This document shows positions 1 to 7,758 of a stretch of 31,214 bases of DNA, piece by piece; the stretch's first letter is position 1; every line of letters begins with the position of its first letter. The position numbers and the translations under genes were made by a program. The stretch is taken from positions 1 through 31,214 of the IMG/VR virus record IMGVR_UViG_3300021964_000303, one strand, 5' to 3'. The notes under the pieces are model-generated. The model ran no database searches. It was not told the DNA's origin and saw only the letters and a program-made list of their open reading frames with translations. Origin of the DNA: a virus.

Positions 1-2
1 CT

Positions 3-164
3 CTCAAAGGTAGACCATCCTCTATCTCACAGAAGCAGGAACTACGCATCGGTGGTAAGGATGTAGCACAAATACGTGCAGAGATGATGGAGTATGCCCG
101 TGAGGAATATGAGAAGAAGCATCCAGAGCCAATCATCGTCACTGAGGCTCAAGATGACTCTTGA
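3..164 (+). CDS. C-terminal end of an upstream gene (partial; terminase region?)
   Basis: An open frame enters from the left edge and runs 53 codons to a TGA at 162-164. The visible part is charged and probably helical, with a Lys/Glu-rich stretch ending PIIVTEAQDDS. Its position directly upstream of the portal gene, 35 bases away, is where a terminase subunit usually sits, but no ATPase or nuclease motif is visible in this fragment. The terminase assignment is therefore only positional inference. Confidence 0.6.
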   Translation, partial: LKGRPSSISQKQELRIGGKDVAQIRAEMMEYAREEYEKKHPEPIIVTEAQDDS

Positions 165-199
165 CGCTCTGCCTATAACTTTATAGTAAGAGGTACATT

Positions 200-2281
200 A
201 TGGAGCAATTGTCGGATGAGGAATTAATCTACACACCTACGGGTGAACCCAATGTTAGCTACCTGCAACAACTGTATCGCACCACTCAGTCTGATCTTGC
301 CGAGTGGCTAGACCGCAGGCAGTGGGATTATGATACACGCAATTGCATCTGGAATGGTAAGTCTGATGACTTCCGTAAGCACAACCGAGACTCAGAGACA
401 GGGCAAGTCTTCCCGTGGGAAGGTGCAAGTGACCAGGAGGTTCCTGAAGCTGACGAAGCTATTGAAGCCCGTGTAGATATGTACATGGCAGCCCTTGAGC
501 GAGCCAATGTAGTTGCTGTGCCTACCGAGATGAATGATGTAGGGCAGGCAGGCGTCAACTCCAACTTCATGCGTTGGCTCATTAACGCCAAGATGAAGGA
601 GTATTATCCAGAAGCCGAACTTGCGGCTAATCATCTGGAGGAGAAGGGTCTTTGCGTGCAGTACATTTACTGGAACTACAAAGAAGACCTACGCCAGAAG
701 GAGATCACCCTAGACGAACTTTCCCAACAACTCGGCCCCGCTATGGATCAATTCATGGCTGGCGAGATGGATGACCAGTTGACCGCAACAATGGTACAAT
801 CATTAAATGTCTCCGAGAAGAAGGCAGACGCAATGATTCGTGAGTTGCGAACAAAGGGCTCCACTACTATTCACTATGCGGAGCCTATCACCAATCAACC
901 TGCTGTTAGAACCTTAGCCCCTGACGAAGACTTCTTTGCACCAGCATGGACTATTGACTTTCAAGAAGTGCCTTACTGCTTTCATGTGGTTCACATGACC
1001 CCAGAGCAATTAAAGGATAAAGAGAAGAACGAAGAGTGGGATTCGGAATTTGTGGAGTCTGCGATAGAGCAAAGCGGGATACAAAATACAGGAGATGATA
1101 TATACCTACGCCATCGGGACTCCACTTTTTTCTCTGAAGATACGAACGACGACACCATACGGGTTATCTATTGCTACCAAAGATTAATAGATGAGGACGG
1201 AGTGCCAGGCATTTACTGCACTGTGTTCTGTTATGGGGTTGAAGATAAGTTCGGTAAGCATGAATTGCTGGACTACCGACACGGCAAGTACCCGTTTGTA
1301 GTTACCCCACTTGAACGCACCAGTAAAAGGCTGTATGCCTCAAGGAGCACCACCGAGAAGGTGGCAAGTAGGCAGCAGGCATTAAAGGCAGAGACGGACG
1401 CATTCATAGATCGTCAATCAATTACCACATTGCCGCCATTGATGCACCCAATTAGCAAGCCTCCTACTCAATGGGGTCCAGGTGTTAAGGTTCCAGTCTT
1501 GCGACCAGATCAATATAAGTATGCAGACACTCCTCGTTATGATGGAGGCTCAAGGGAGATTCGTGAATATTTAAAGTCGAGTATTAATGCACAACTTGGT
1601 AGAGCTGGACCAGAGACAGATCCTGTTGAGGCAGATGCCAAGAGGCAGCGATTAGTCAATAAGTGGTTGCGTCACCATACTTGTGTGATGGATCAGGTGT
1701 TTAGCCTGTATCAGCAATTTGGCCCTGATCAGGAATACTTCCGTGTGATCGGTGAGAATAACGTGCAGCAGTACGAGAAGGGTAAGGCGGGAGAGCGTTA
1801 TGATTTCTGGGTAAGCTTCGATGTATTCACGCTAGATCCAGCGAAGGTCATTGAGCGGGTCAAGGCAGCAGCAGATCTCGGAGGTGCATTGGATAAGCAA
1901 GGCACACTGGATACTCAGCAATTGCTTCAGTGGGCGATCACTCAACTCTTTCCTGGTGCAGCTAATCAAATCTTACAGCCTGTTGAGCAGGCAGCGGAGA
2001 AGGCTATTGCTGAGGAGCGTAATACGATTGCAGAACTTTCAAGTGGTATTCTTCCAAATGTTAGACCTAATGACGCACACCAAACCAAGATGCAAGTTCT
2101 GGTAGAGTGGATGAAGCAACCTGACATTCAGCAACGAATGGGGCAGGAGCAAGCATTTAAGGAAAGAGTCGAGACGCACTATAAGCAACTTGAGTTCCAA
2201 TTGCAGCAACAACAGAATGCAGTGATTGGGCGAACAGGTACGCAACCTACACAGTTCGGCACTACGCAACAAGGGGCTTGA
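200..2281 (+). CDS. Portal protein
   Basis: 693 aa, a usual length for podovirus-type portals. The portal forms the dodecameric ring at the capsid vertex through which DNA is packaged and ejected. The N-terminal region carries a portal-like block (FPWEGASDQEVPEADEAI, about residues 71-88), where a nucleotide-sized acidic/aromatic loop precedes a helix of Glu/Ala repeats. The C-terminus (about 650-693) is Gln-rich and low in complexity, as in several portal barrels. The ATG is preceded by AGAGG at a suitable distance. It heads the head-morphogenesis genes, followed by a small protein, the scaffold and the capsid. I recognise it from overall pattern and gene order, not a catalytic motif. Confidence 0.85.
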   Translation: MEQLSDEELIYTPTGEPNVSYLQQLYRTTQSDLAEWLDRRQWDYDTRNCIWNGKSDDFRKHNRDSETGQVFPWEGASDQEVPEADEAIEARVDMYMAALERANVVAVPTEMNDVGQAGVNSNFMRWLINAKMKEYYPEAELAANHLEEKGLCVQYIYWNYKEDLRQKEITLDELSQQLGPAMDQFMAGEMDDQLTATMVQSLNVSEKKADAMIRELRTKGSTTIHYAEPITNQPAVRTLAPDEDFFAPAWTIDFQEVPYCFHVVHMTPEQLKDKEKNEEWDSEFVESAIEQSGIQNTGDDIYLRHRDSTFFSEDTNDDTIRVIYCYQRLIDEDGVPGIYCTVFCYGVEDKFGKHELLDYRHGKYPFVVTPLERTSKRLYASRSTTEKVASRQQALKAETDAFIDRQSITTLPPLMHPISKPPTQWGPGVKVPVLRPDQYKYADTPRYDGGSREIREYLKSSINAQLGRAGPETDPVEADAKRQRLVNKWLRHHTCVMDQVFSLYQQFGPDQEYFRVIGENNVQQYEKGKAGERYDFWVSFDVFTLDPAKVIERVKAAADLGGALDKQGTLDTQQLLQWAITQLFPGAANQILQPVEQAAEKAIAEERNTIAELSSGILPNVRPNDAHQTKMQVLVEWMKQPDIQQRMGQEQAFKERVETHYKQLEFQLQQQQNAVIGRTGTQPTQFGTTQQGA

Positions 2282-2312
2282 CAGTAGTTTGTTTTTGTGA
2301 AGGTTACGCTTC

Positions 2313-2573
2313 ATGGAATACACTAATGAAGAATTAGTGGTCGCAATTAACGACCTCAAAACCAATCACCACTTTCAGGTATTCTTGCAGATGCTTAAGG
2401 ACTCCAATGAGGAGACTGCTGAGTATGTAGCCAATCCTGTCCTATCTAATGGAGGCGGGATGAATACTAGCGAGCATTTAATAAACACTGGCATCATGCG
2501 GTGTTACAGGGATCTACTAAAGAAAATAGATACACCAGAGGACTACTTTCAAGTAGGACTTGACACGCCATAG
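2313..2573 (+). CDS. Small hypothetical protein between portal and scaffold
   Basis: 86 aa with no recognised domain. It is acidic, mostly predicted helical, contains no cysteine cluster or membrane segment, and ends in VGLDTP. It lies 31 bases after the portal stop and is followed by a strong terminator, so it is the last gene of the portal transcription unit. The start has only weak purine-rich sequence upstream (GAAGG, 13 bases before the ATG). Small genes at this place in related phages are often uncharacterised; I cannot assign a function. Confidence 0.75.
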   Translation: MEYTNEELVVAINDLKTNHHFQVFLQMLKDSNEETAEYVANPVLSNGGGMNTSEHLINTGIMRCYRDLLKKIDTPEDYFQVGLDTP

Positions 2574-2615
2574 GCTTTTAGGATTATGTGATTTGTACAT
2601 GGTTATTCTTGGTGG

Positions 2616-2655
2616 CCCCGTAGGAGTTCGGCATATGCTCCTGCGGGGTTTTTTT
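2616..2655 (+). terminator. Rho-independent terminator after the portal unit
   Basis: CCCCGTAGGAG (2616-2626) pairs with CTCCTGCGGGG (2638-2648) as an 11-bp stem with a single G-U pair. The loop is 11 nt, and an unbroken run of seven T follows at 2649-2655. It separates the portal unit from the scaffold/capsid unit. Confidence 0.92.
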
Positions 2656-2676
2656 GTGTCTGCATGCAAAGTAGTC

Positions 2677-2695
2677 GTGTACAAAAAATGTACAC
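2677..2695. promoter_or_regulatory. Perfect inverted repeat, possible operator
   Basis: GTGTACA (2677-2683) and TGTACAC (2689-2695) are perfect 7-bp arms separated by five A. The element lies in the gap between the terminator and the scaffold gene, about 20 bases upstream of a TTGACT -35-like box. No T-run follows that would make it a terminator. An operator or a transcript-stabilising hairpin would both fit; the function is inferred. Confidence 0.5.
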
Positions 2696-2714
2696 ATTAT
2701 GTCAAAAAATGCTC

Positions 2715-2741
2715 TTGACTTATTTTTCTAGCAAGTAAATA
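2715..2741 (+). promoter_or_regulatory. Putative promoter for scaffold and capsid genes
   Basis: TTGACT (2715-2720) followed after 15 bases by TAAATA (2736-2741) resembles a sigma70-type promoter, although the spacer is short. It sits between the terminator ending at 2655 and the scaffold start at 2774, where a new promoter is needed to express the capsid genes. Confidence 0.45.
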
Positions 2742-2773
2742 AGCAGGGCTACTGCGACAAGTACGCTGGATAA

Positions 2774-3868
2774 ATGAATACACAAGACGGGGTTACGGAT
2801 ACCGCCCCTAACGAGGTAACGGACGAAGGTTCGGGCAATCTCTCTCTTGCAGATTTAACACAGCGGTTCTTGCCGCAATCTGAAGAAGGTGAGTCCGACG
2901 ATGAAACCACAGCATCCGCTGAAGAAGAAACATTAGACACTGACGAAAATACTGATGTCGATGTAGAAACTGAAGAGGAAACTGAGGACGCTGACGAACA
3001 ACCTGTAGAATCGGATGACGAGGAAGAGGCTAACGAACAGCTTGATGTTCTTTCAAAGTATAATTTGGATCTAGAATCCCTCTCTGATGACGAGAAGAAG
3101 GAGTTGAATAAACTCCTGGGCGGTTCCATGTACAAGCGGGTCAATAAGTTGACTGCAAAATACAAGGCACTAGCCGACGAGTTAGAAGAGGCGAAGGGTA
3201 CTCCCAAGCAAGATAAGGCTCCCGTTGGTTTAGAAAGTGCAACTACGATTGAGGCACTGGATACCGAGGCAGAGACTTTAAACCAGACACTCGATTGGGT
3301 ATCTGAGACTCTTGATGATTGGGATGAGTTTGAAGGTGATAATGTTCACTATGACGAGGATGGTAACAAGTTTATCAAGATCGGTCAGGAACAGTACGAT
3401 AAGAAGCAATTGAAGCTAATTAAGCGTAACACTGAAAACACCATTAAAAAAGGGATACCCCAAAGAAGGAAATGGATTGAAGAGAAGGCAATCGCAGACC
3501 AGCAGGCAGGTCAACTGTTTGAGTGGTATAGCGATCCTGAATCTTCTGAGTTTCAATTGTATGAGCAAGCAATGGCAGATCCTGCCTACGCTCCAATTCT
3601 TACAATGCCAAACGCCAGTTTCTTAATGGGTGTTGCCATCGAAGGGATTAAGGCACTACAGGCAAAGCAACCGCAAACCCCGAAGGGAAAAGGTAAGGTC
3701 GCTACAACCAAAAAGCCGAAAGCCCCTCCGGCTCCAGCAGGAGCAGCAGTCTCTAAGTCCAAAACTACTACGAATAAACAGAAGGCAATCGCAGCCGCTT
3801 ATAAAACATACGAGTCAACGGGAAGTGCCGATGCATACGCAACTTACCTAAAACTTAAAAACTCTTAG
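2774..3868 (+). CDS. Capsid scaffold protein
   Basis: 364 aa. The N-terminal quarter is extremely acidic (about residues 37-88, mostly Asp and Glu), the middle is charged and probably coiled-coil, and the C-terminal part (about 300-340) is Lys/Ala/Pro-rich before a basic end. This charge layout, and the position directly before the major capsid gene, are typical of podovirus scaffold proteins, which shape the procapsid and then leave. No protease motif is visible. The start has only a weak GGA upstream. The capsid gene follows 4 bases after the stop, suggesting translational coupling. Confidence 0.85.
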   Translation: MNTQDGVTDTAPNEVTDEGSGNLSLADLTQRFLPQSEEGESDDETTASAEEETLDTDENTDVDVETEEETEDADEQPVESDDEEEANEQLDVLSKYNLDLESLSDDEKKELNKLLGGSMYKRVNKLTAKYKALADELEEAKGTPKQDKAPVGLESATTIEALDTEAETLNQTLDWVSETLDDWDEFEGDNVHYDEDGNKFIKIGQEQYDKKQLKLIKRNTENTIKKGIPQRRKWIEEKAIADQQAGQLFEWYSDPESSEFQLYEQAMADPAYAPILTMPNASFLMGVAIEGIKALQAKQPQTPKGKGKVATTKKPKAPPAPAGAAVSKSKTTTNKQKAIAAAYKTYESTGSADAYATYLKLKNS

Positions 3869-3872
3869 TACA

Positions 3873-4847
3873 ATGGCTAAAGCAACAACTTTAAATGCAG
3901 CAGGGAATCGGGAACAAATTACCGACATCCTTACACTGTCGGAGCCAGAGATGACACCAGTCACTTCTGCTGCTCCCAAGAAAAAAGCAACCGCAACATT
4001 CCCCGAATGGCAAGTGGACGCACTACAGGAACCATCTTTTGGTGGTGTCGATGAAGGCAAGGACGTAGATAGCTTTGAGAATAAAGCTGCCAATCGTGTC
4101 AAACTTGGTAACTATATCCAGAAATGGCGTAGAACCTTCCAAGTCTCTGATATTCAGCAACTTGTTGATACCGCAGGTGTCGCATCTGAGTTCGCACGTT
4201 CTCAAGCACTCGCCACCCGTGAAATTAAACGTGACGTAGAGGCAGCCGTCTGTTCTTCACAGGATCGACAACAACAAGGTGGTGCAGGCACTCCTTATAA
4301 GACCCGTGGTGTTTTCCGCTGGCTAGGATTTAATGGCACTGCTGGAGGTAATTATCCATCTGATGTTCCTGCTTCACAGCAGTACACTAATTACGTTGAT
4401 ACTGCCGCTCTCAGTGAGACTGAGTTTAATACTCTAATGTCGAATATGTACTCCGAGAATGGTATGCCAAATGGCACACTCATGCTCGTTGCTTCACCTC
4501 AGATTCGTCATGATGTTTCTATGTTCTCTCGTGCCAGTGATGCGACTCTTCGTGTGACACAGGCTGCGGCAGACAAGAAGATCACCCTTAACGTACGACA
4601 GTATGATGGTGACTTTGGAATGGTAAATATCGTTCCTGCGTCTCTATTCTTGGATCGCACAAGTGATTCCGCAACAGTACCTGGCGACCGAGGTCTTCTT
4701 CTGGACACTGGAAGTTATTCCCTGTTCACCCTGAAGGCTGAGTCTAATTCCGAACTTGAGGATCAAGGTGGAGGTCGCAGAGGTTTCTGTGAGGTTATTG
4801 CTGCTCTCGGAGTTGATTCTCCAAAGGCACATGGTTTTATCTACTAA
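3873..4847 (+). CDS. Major capsid protein, DUF5309/SU10 family
   Basis: 324 aa, the expected size for HK97-fold capsid proteins. The N-terminal pattern (NREQITDILTLSEPEMTPV, about 12-30, then FPEWQVDAL, about 43-51) and the helix rich in REIKRDVEAA (about 116-125) resemble the DUF5309 family of SU10-like phages. The stretch NYIQKWRRTFQVSD (about 80-93) also fits that family's strand before the long helix. There is no Shine-Dalgarno site before the ATG, so high expression may depend on coupling to the scaffold gene just upstream. The assignment rests on pattern and position. Confidence 0.88.
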   Translation: MAKATTLNAAGNREQITDILTLSEPEMTPVTSAAPKKKATATFPEWQVDALQEPSFGGVDEGKDVDSFENKAANRVKLGNYIQKWRRTFQVSDIQQLVDTAGVASEFARSQALATREIKRDVEAAVCSSQDRQQQGGAGTPYKTRGVFRWLGFNGTAGGNYPSDVPASQQYTNYVDTAALSETEFNTLMSNMYSENGMPNGTLMLVASPQIRHDVSMFSRASDATLRVTQAAADKKITLNVRQYDGDFGMVNIVPASLFLDRTSDSATVPGDRGLLLDTGSYSLFTLKAESNSELEDQGGGRRGFCEVIAALGVDSPKAHGFIY

Positions 4848-4872
4848 TCACTAACAAAGGAGATTTAACACA

Positions 4873-5403
4873 ATGGCTAATTTAGATATTGACGATAAAG
4901 GACAGGTTCTGTCTAACAACGAGGTCGGGCGTGGCTGGAACTTCAAGCGAGTTATTGATTTCAATGACTTTGCTACCAATGGAGCAAGCGAAAGCGACGA
5001 CGACACTCAGACCTATCAACTAATTCCGCTGCCAGTAGGTGCTTATGTTCGGGATGTAATGATCTTCCTCAATGAGGCATTTGATTACACTGGATCAGAG
5101 ACTACACTGACAGCAGTAATTGGTGACACTGGTGATGCAGATGGTTTTGTGACTTCCACAGAACTTTGCGTTGATGGTACAGAGATCTTTGCCAAGCAAG
5201 CCAATGGTGCTTATACCACTGGCACTGATGATAATGGAGTTTCTGGTGGTGACACCACTGCTTCTGTTATCAACGGCAAGGCTTATACCACTGCAAACAC
5301 ACTGGAGGCTTTGTTTACTCCAGCTTCTGGTGCGAAGTTGTCTGAGACGACTCAAGGCAAGATCACTATCCTAGCTGACATCGCCTTTGCGAATGACGCT
5401 TAA
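4873..5403 (+). CDS. Small structural protein, paralogue A (head decoration candidate)
   Basis: 176 aa, beta-rich and Gly/Thr/Asp-rich with no cysteine pairs or membrane segment. It is clearly paralogous to the gene at 5485: both start MAN-DI, both have DTQTYQL-PL (here from residue 44), and both then have VIGD-x-x-D-x-DGF. The start has a strong AAAGGAG site at the right distance, unlike the capsid gene, which points to abundant synthesis. A strong terminator follows 24 bases after its stop. Position next to the capsid gene suggests a decoration or head-fibre protein, but I do not recognise a named family. Confidence 0.85.
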   Translation: MANLDIDDKGQVLSNNEVGRGWNFKRVIDFNDFATNGASESDDDTQTYQLIPLPVGAYVRDVMIFLNEAFDYTGSETTLTAVIGDTGDADGFVTSTELCVDGTEIFAKQANGAYTTGTDDNGVSGGDTTASVINGKAYTTANTLEALFTPASGAKLSETTQGKITILADIAFANDA

Positions 5404-5427
5404 TTAATTAATCACTTCTATCCCCAG

Positions 5428-5481
5428 GGGGTGCTCAGGAATTTTCTAATGTTTCTTTTCTCCTGAGCACCCCTTTTTTTT
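5428..5481 (+). terminator. Strong rho-independent terminator after the capsid genes
   Basis: GGGGTGCTCAGGA (5428-5440) and TCCTGAGCACCCC (5461-5473) form a perfect 13-bp stem with a 20-nt loop, followed by eight T (5474-5481). It would end most transcripts of scaffold, capsid and paralogue A, so downstream genes would be made at lower level by read-through. Confidence 0.95.
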
Positions 5482-5484
5482 ATC

Positions 5485-6024
5485 ATGGCAAATACAGATA
5501 TAAACGTGGGGCTTGGTGCTCCATCAGAGAACGAACCAGCATTGAGTTACGTCATTGACTGGAAGCAGTTGGTGGACAACGCACCAAGTGATGAGGCGAC
5601 TAATGACACGCAGACCTATCAATTATTCCCATTACGTACAGGCACTATCATAAAGGGCGTGTATGCGATCATTGAAGAAGACTTCGTAGGTGCGACCAAT
5701 GCTGCCTTTGTGATTGGTGATGCTAACGACGGGGATGGTTTCATGACCACTAAAGGTCTTACTTCTGTATCGGCTGGAAATAAAGCACACGAAGGAGATG
5801 GTGCATACTTCCAAAGCACAGACACCACAAGTTCTAATGGCGAAACAGATGATGTTGTTGTTACTCTTGCTTCAACAATTAATTGTAAGATTTATTCCTA
5901 CGACGAGAGTTCTGCTCTGACTTATCTCACTGTGAAGCTTCTTCCTGTAACTGGCAAGCTAGGTTTAGCAACCGCAGGCAGACTCCGCATCGTAGTAGAC
6001 GCAATCTTTGGAAACCTTCTCTAA
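5485..6024 (+). CDS. Small structural protein, paralogue B
   Basis: 179 aa, homologous to the gene at 4873 (MAN-DI start; DTQTYQLFPL from residue 41; VIGD and DGF-x-TT following). The C-terminal halves differ. The ATG lies only 3 bases behind the terminator T-run and has no Shine-Dalgarno site, yet the start is supported because its first residues match paralogue A. It should be expressed by terminator read-through, at a lower level than A. The role is probably an accessory virion protein; the exact function is unknown. Confidence 0.82.
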   Translation: MANTDINVGLGAPSENEPALSYVIDWKQLVDNAPSDEATNDTQTYQLFPLRTGTIIKGVYAIIEEDFVGATNAAFVIGDANDGDGFMTTKGLTSVSAGNKAHEGDGAYFQSTDTTSSNGETDDVVVTLASTINCKIYSYDESSALTYLTVKLLPVTGKLGLATAGRLRIVVDAIFGNLL

Positions 6025-6026
6025 TC

Positions 6027-6365
6027 ATGGCTGAGTTAAAAGGAACAGCAGACGCACCACAAGTTTACCTCCCTGAGTGGGGGCATCTAGGTAATGGTTC
6101 ACAATGGATGAGAAATATGGATCGCTACCTACGTCATGAGGTGGATCTTGAAAGACACAAGGTAGCCACCTACGATGCCGTAGCAAGGCAAGAGGCAAGG
6201 CAGGCAGGTAACCACACAGTAGATGGGCTAGGCAAGCTTCAGGGCTGTATTCCAGCTCGTCACTTCTTTAGGGCTATGCAGCACTATGGAGATGAATGCT
6301 GGAGCGATAAGGGCTTTGTAAAAGACTGGTACAGGGATAACCCTAGTCACCGAGCACAATCATGA
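6027..6365 (+). CDS. Hypothetical protein upstream of the adaptor
   Basis: 112 aa, rich in Trp, His, Arg and Asp, with no recognised domain or cysteine motif. It begins 2 bases after the preceding stop and its TGA overlaps the next ATG (ATGA at 6362-6365), so it is translated as part of the same message as the adaptor. The location suggests a head-completion or packaging accessory protein, without direct evidence. Confidence 0.75.
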   Translation: MAELKGTADAPQVYLPEWGHLGNGSQWMRNMDRYLRHEVDLERHKVATYDAVARQEARQAGNHTVDGLGKLQGCIPARHFFRAMQHYGDECWSDKGFVKDWYRDNPSHRAQS

Positions 6366-7267
6366 GGACTGTCAGCATAGGCACAATTACATCTGGTGGG
6401 CCAACTACAAGCTTCACCGCTGGTACACTAATTGATAAGTTTAGGCACAAGTGTGGTCTAACTCAACTCAATGAGGATGAAGCCAATGCTGCACTGGAAT
6501 CCTTTAACAAGTATGCAAGGTGGGCAAGGGAACGCACTCGCTGGCCAGAAGCTACACGGGTTAAGCAAGTCATCCCTGACGTACGGGTTCGCTCAGTAGC
6601 AGTCGGCAATGGTGGGTCTGGTTATACTTCAGCACCAACTGTAACGATTGCAGCACCTGGAGGTGGAGGCACACAAGCAACAGGAACAGCGACAATCAAT
6701 GCGGATGGCGAAGTTAATGGTGTGGCGATTACTAATGAAGGTAGCGGTTATGCCAGTGTGCCTGCTGTTACTTTTTCTGGTGGCTCAGGGAGTGGTGCAG
6801 AAGCTACAGCAAGCCTTAATGCATATCTGGACTTTGGCACAGATGGCGATAGCACCGATACCATATACGAGTTATTTAGGGTGACAGAGGAAGATCCGTG
6901 CTCTGGTAACTACGGAGCCACTGAGATTCCATTCAAGTTGGTCTATGATAACGTGAACGCCACGGAGCTTGGTGAAGCACTATTAATCAACCGCACATCT
7001 ACCGCACCAGTCTGGATTGTTTACGGATTCCCGAAGGCAATTTATGCGTCGGGTGATACGGATTTTCTTTACGTTTGGAGTGAATACGCTATACAAGGTG
7101 CTTATGCAGACTGGTTACATGCAACACGCCAGACAGAAAAGGCTCAAGTCGCAGAAGGTAGGGCAGAGAGTATTATACTCAATGAACTCGACAGGCTTGA
7201 ACGCCAGCAGGGGCAAACGACATTTACGAAATACACAACACACCACACAACCGCACCATATAATTAA
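6362..7267 (+). CDS. Head-tail adaptor protein with an inserted beta-repeat domain
   Basis: 301 aa. The N-terminal part (about 20-75) is a helical connector-like segment, including WARERTRWPEATRV (about 54-67). The C-terminal part has a helical stretch YADWLHATRQTEKAQVAEGR typical of podovirus adaptor/head-completion proteins. Between them, residues about 79-152 hold two Gly-rich repeats sharing the pattern GSGY-x-S-x-P-x-VT, so the adaptor appears split by a beta domain. Adaptors of the P22 gp4/T7 gp11 type join the portal ring to the tail nozzle. The ATG overlaps the preceding stop. Confidence 0.7.
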   Translation: MRTVSIGTITSGGPTTSFTAGTLIDKFRHKCGLTQLNEDEANAALESFNKYARWARERTRWPEATRVKQVIPDVRVRSVAVGNGGSGYTSAPTVTIAAPGGGGTQATGTATINADGEVNGVAITNEGSGYASVPAVTFSGGSGSGAEATASLNAYLDFGTDGDSTDTIYELFRVTEEDPCSGNYGATEIPFKLVYDNVNATELGEALLINRTSTAPVWIVYGFPKAIYASGDTDFLYVWSEYAIQGAYADWLHATRQTEKAQVAEGRAESIILNELDRLERQQGQTTFTKYTTHHTTAPYN

Positions 7268-7278
7268 GGAGATATACA

Positions 7279-7758
7279 ATGGGAGCACAGACACTCAGTA
7301 ACTTTAAGAGTCTCGTAGTAGACGTAACGCCAACACTTGACACCAACGCCTATGCACAGAACGATGTGCTGTTTAACTTCACAGAGGTAGCGTTGGGTCA
7401 AGGAGATCAAGTTAAGGGAACGATCAACGGCTTTAGTCTTCTTGATAAGGATGATAACGGAAACCAGATCACAGTATTCGTGAGCGATAGTTCCACTGCA
7501 AGCCTTGGCACAGTCAATAGTGCGGTAAGCATTAGTGATGCAGATGCAGCTACCATCTTGAGTTATGTGGACACTGGGGCTACCTACGAGGACTTGATAG
7601 GAAGCCAGGTTATCAAGCCTGCTGCATTTACCCCAATTCCTTTTAATGTGGAAGCGGGAAGCATTTACATTGGCGGAGTCTTGCGAGGTTCAGCAACACC
7701 AACTCATACCGCCAGCGGGATTACAATTCGTCTACACCTCACCATTGAGGGTGCATAA
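7279..7758 (+). CDS. Hypothetical virion protein
   Basis: 159 aa, beta-rich, Thr/Ala/Asp-rich, no cysteines or membrane segment. The start is preceded by a strong AAGGAGATATACA, one of the best ribosome-binding sites in the window, suggesting many copies in the virion. Its end overlaps the ATG of the next gene by one base (TAATG at 7756-7760). The composition resembles small decoration or fibre-associated proteins, but no family is recognised. Confidence 0.8.
   Translation: MGAQTLSNFKSLVVDVTPTLDTNAYAQNDVLFNFTEVALGQGDQVKGTINGFSLLDKDDNGNQITVFVSDSSTASLGTVNSAVSISDADAATILSYVDTGATYEDLIGSQVIKPAAFTPIPFNVEAGSIYIGGVLRGSATPTHTASGITIRLHLTIEGA

Noticed and set aside
2279-2310. TTGACA at the portal stop as a promoter
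   Set aside because: No -10 box at a suitable distance and the sequence overlaps the stop codon.
2749-3207. 152-residue leftward frame opposite the scaffold
   Set aside because: Low-complexity Ser-rich product that mirrors the acidic Asp/Glu codons of the scaffold gene.
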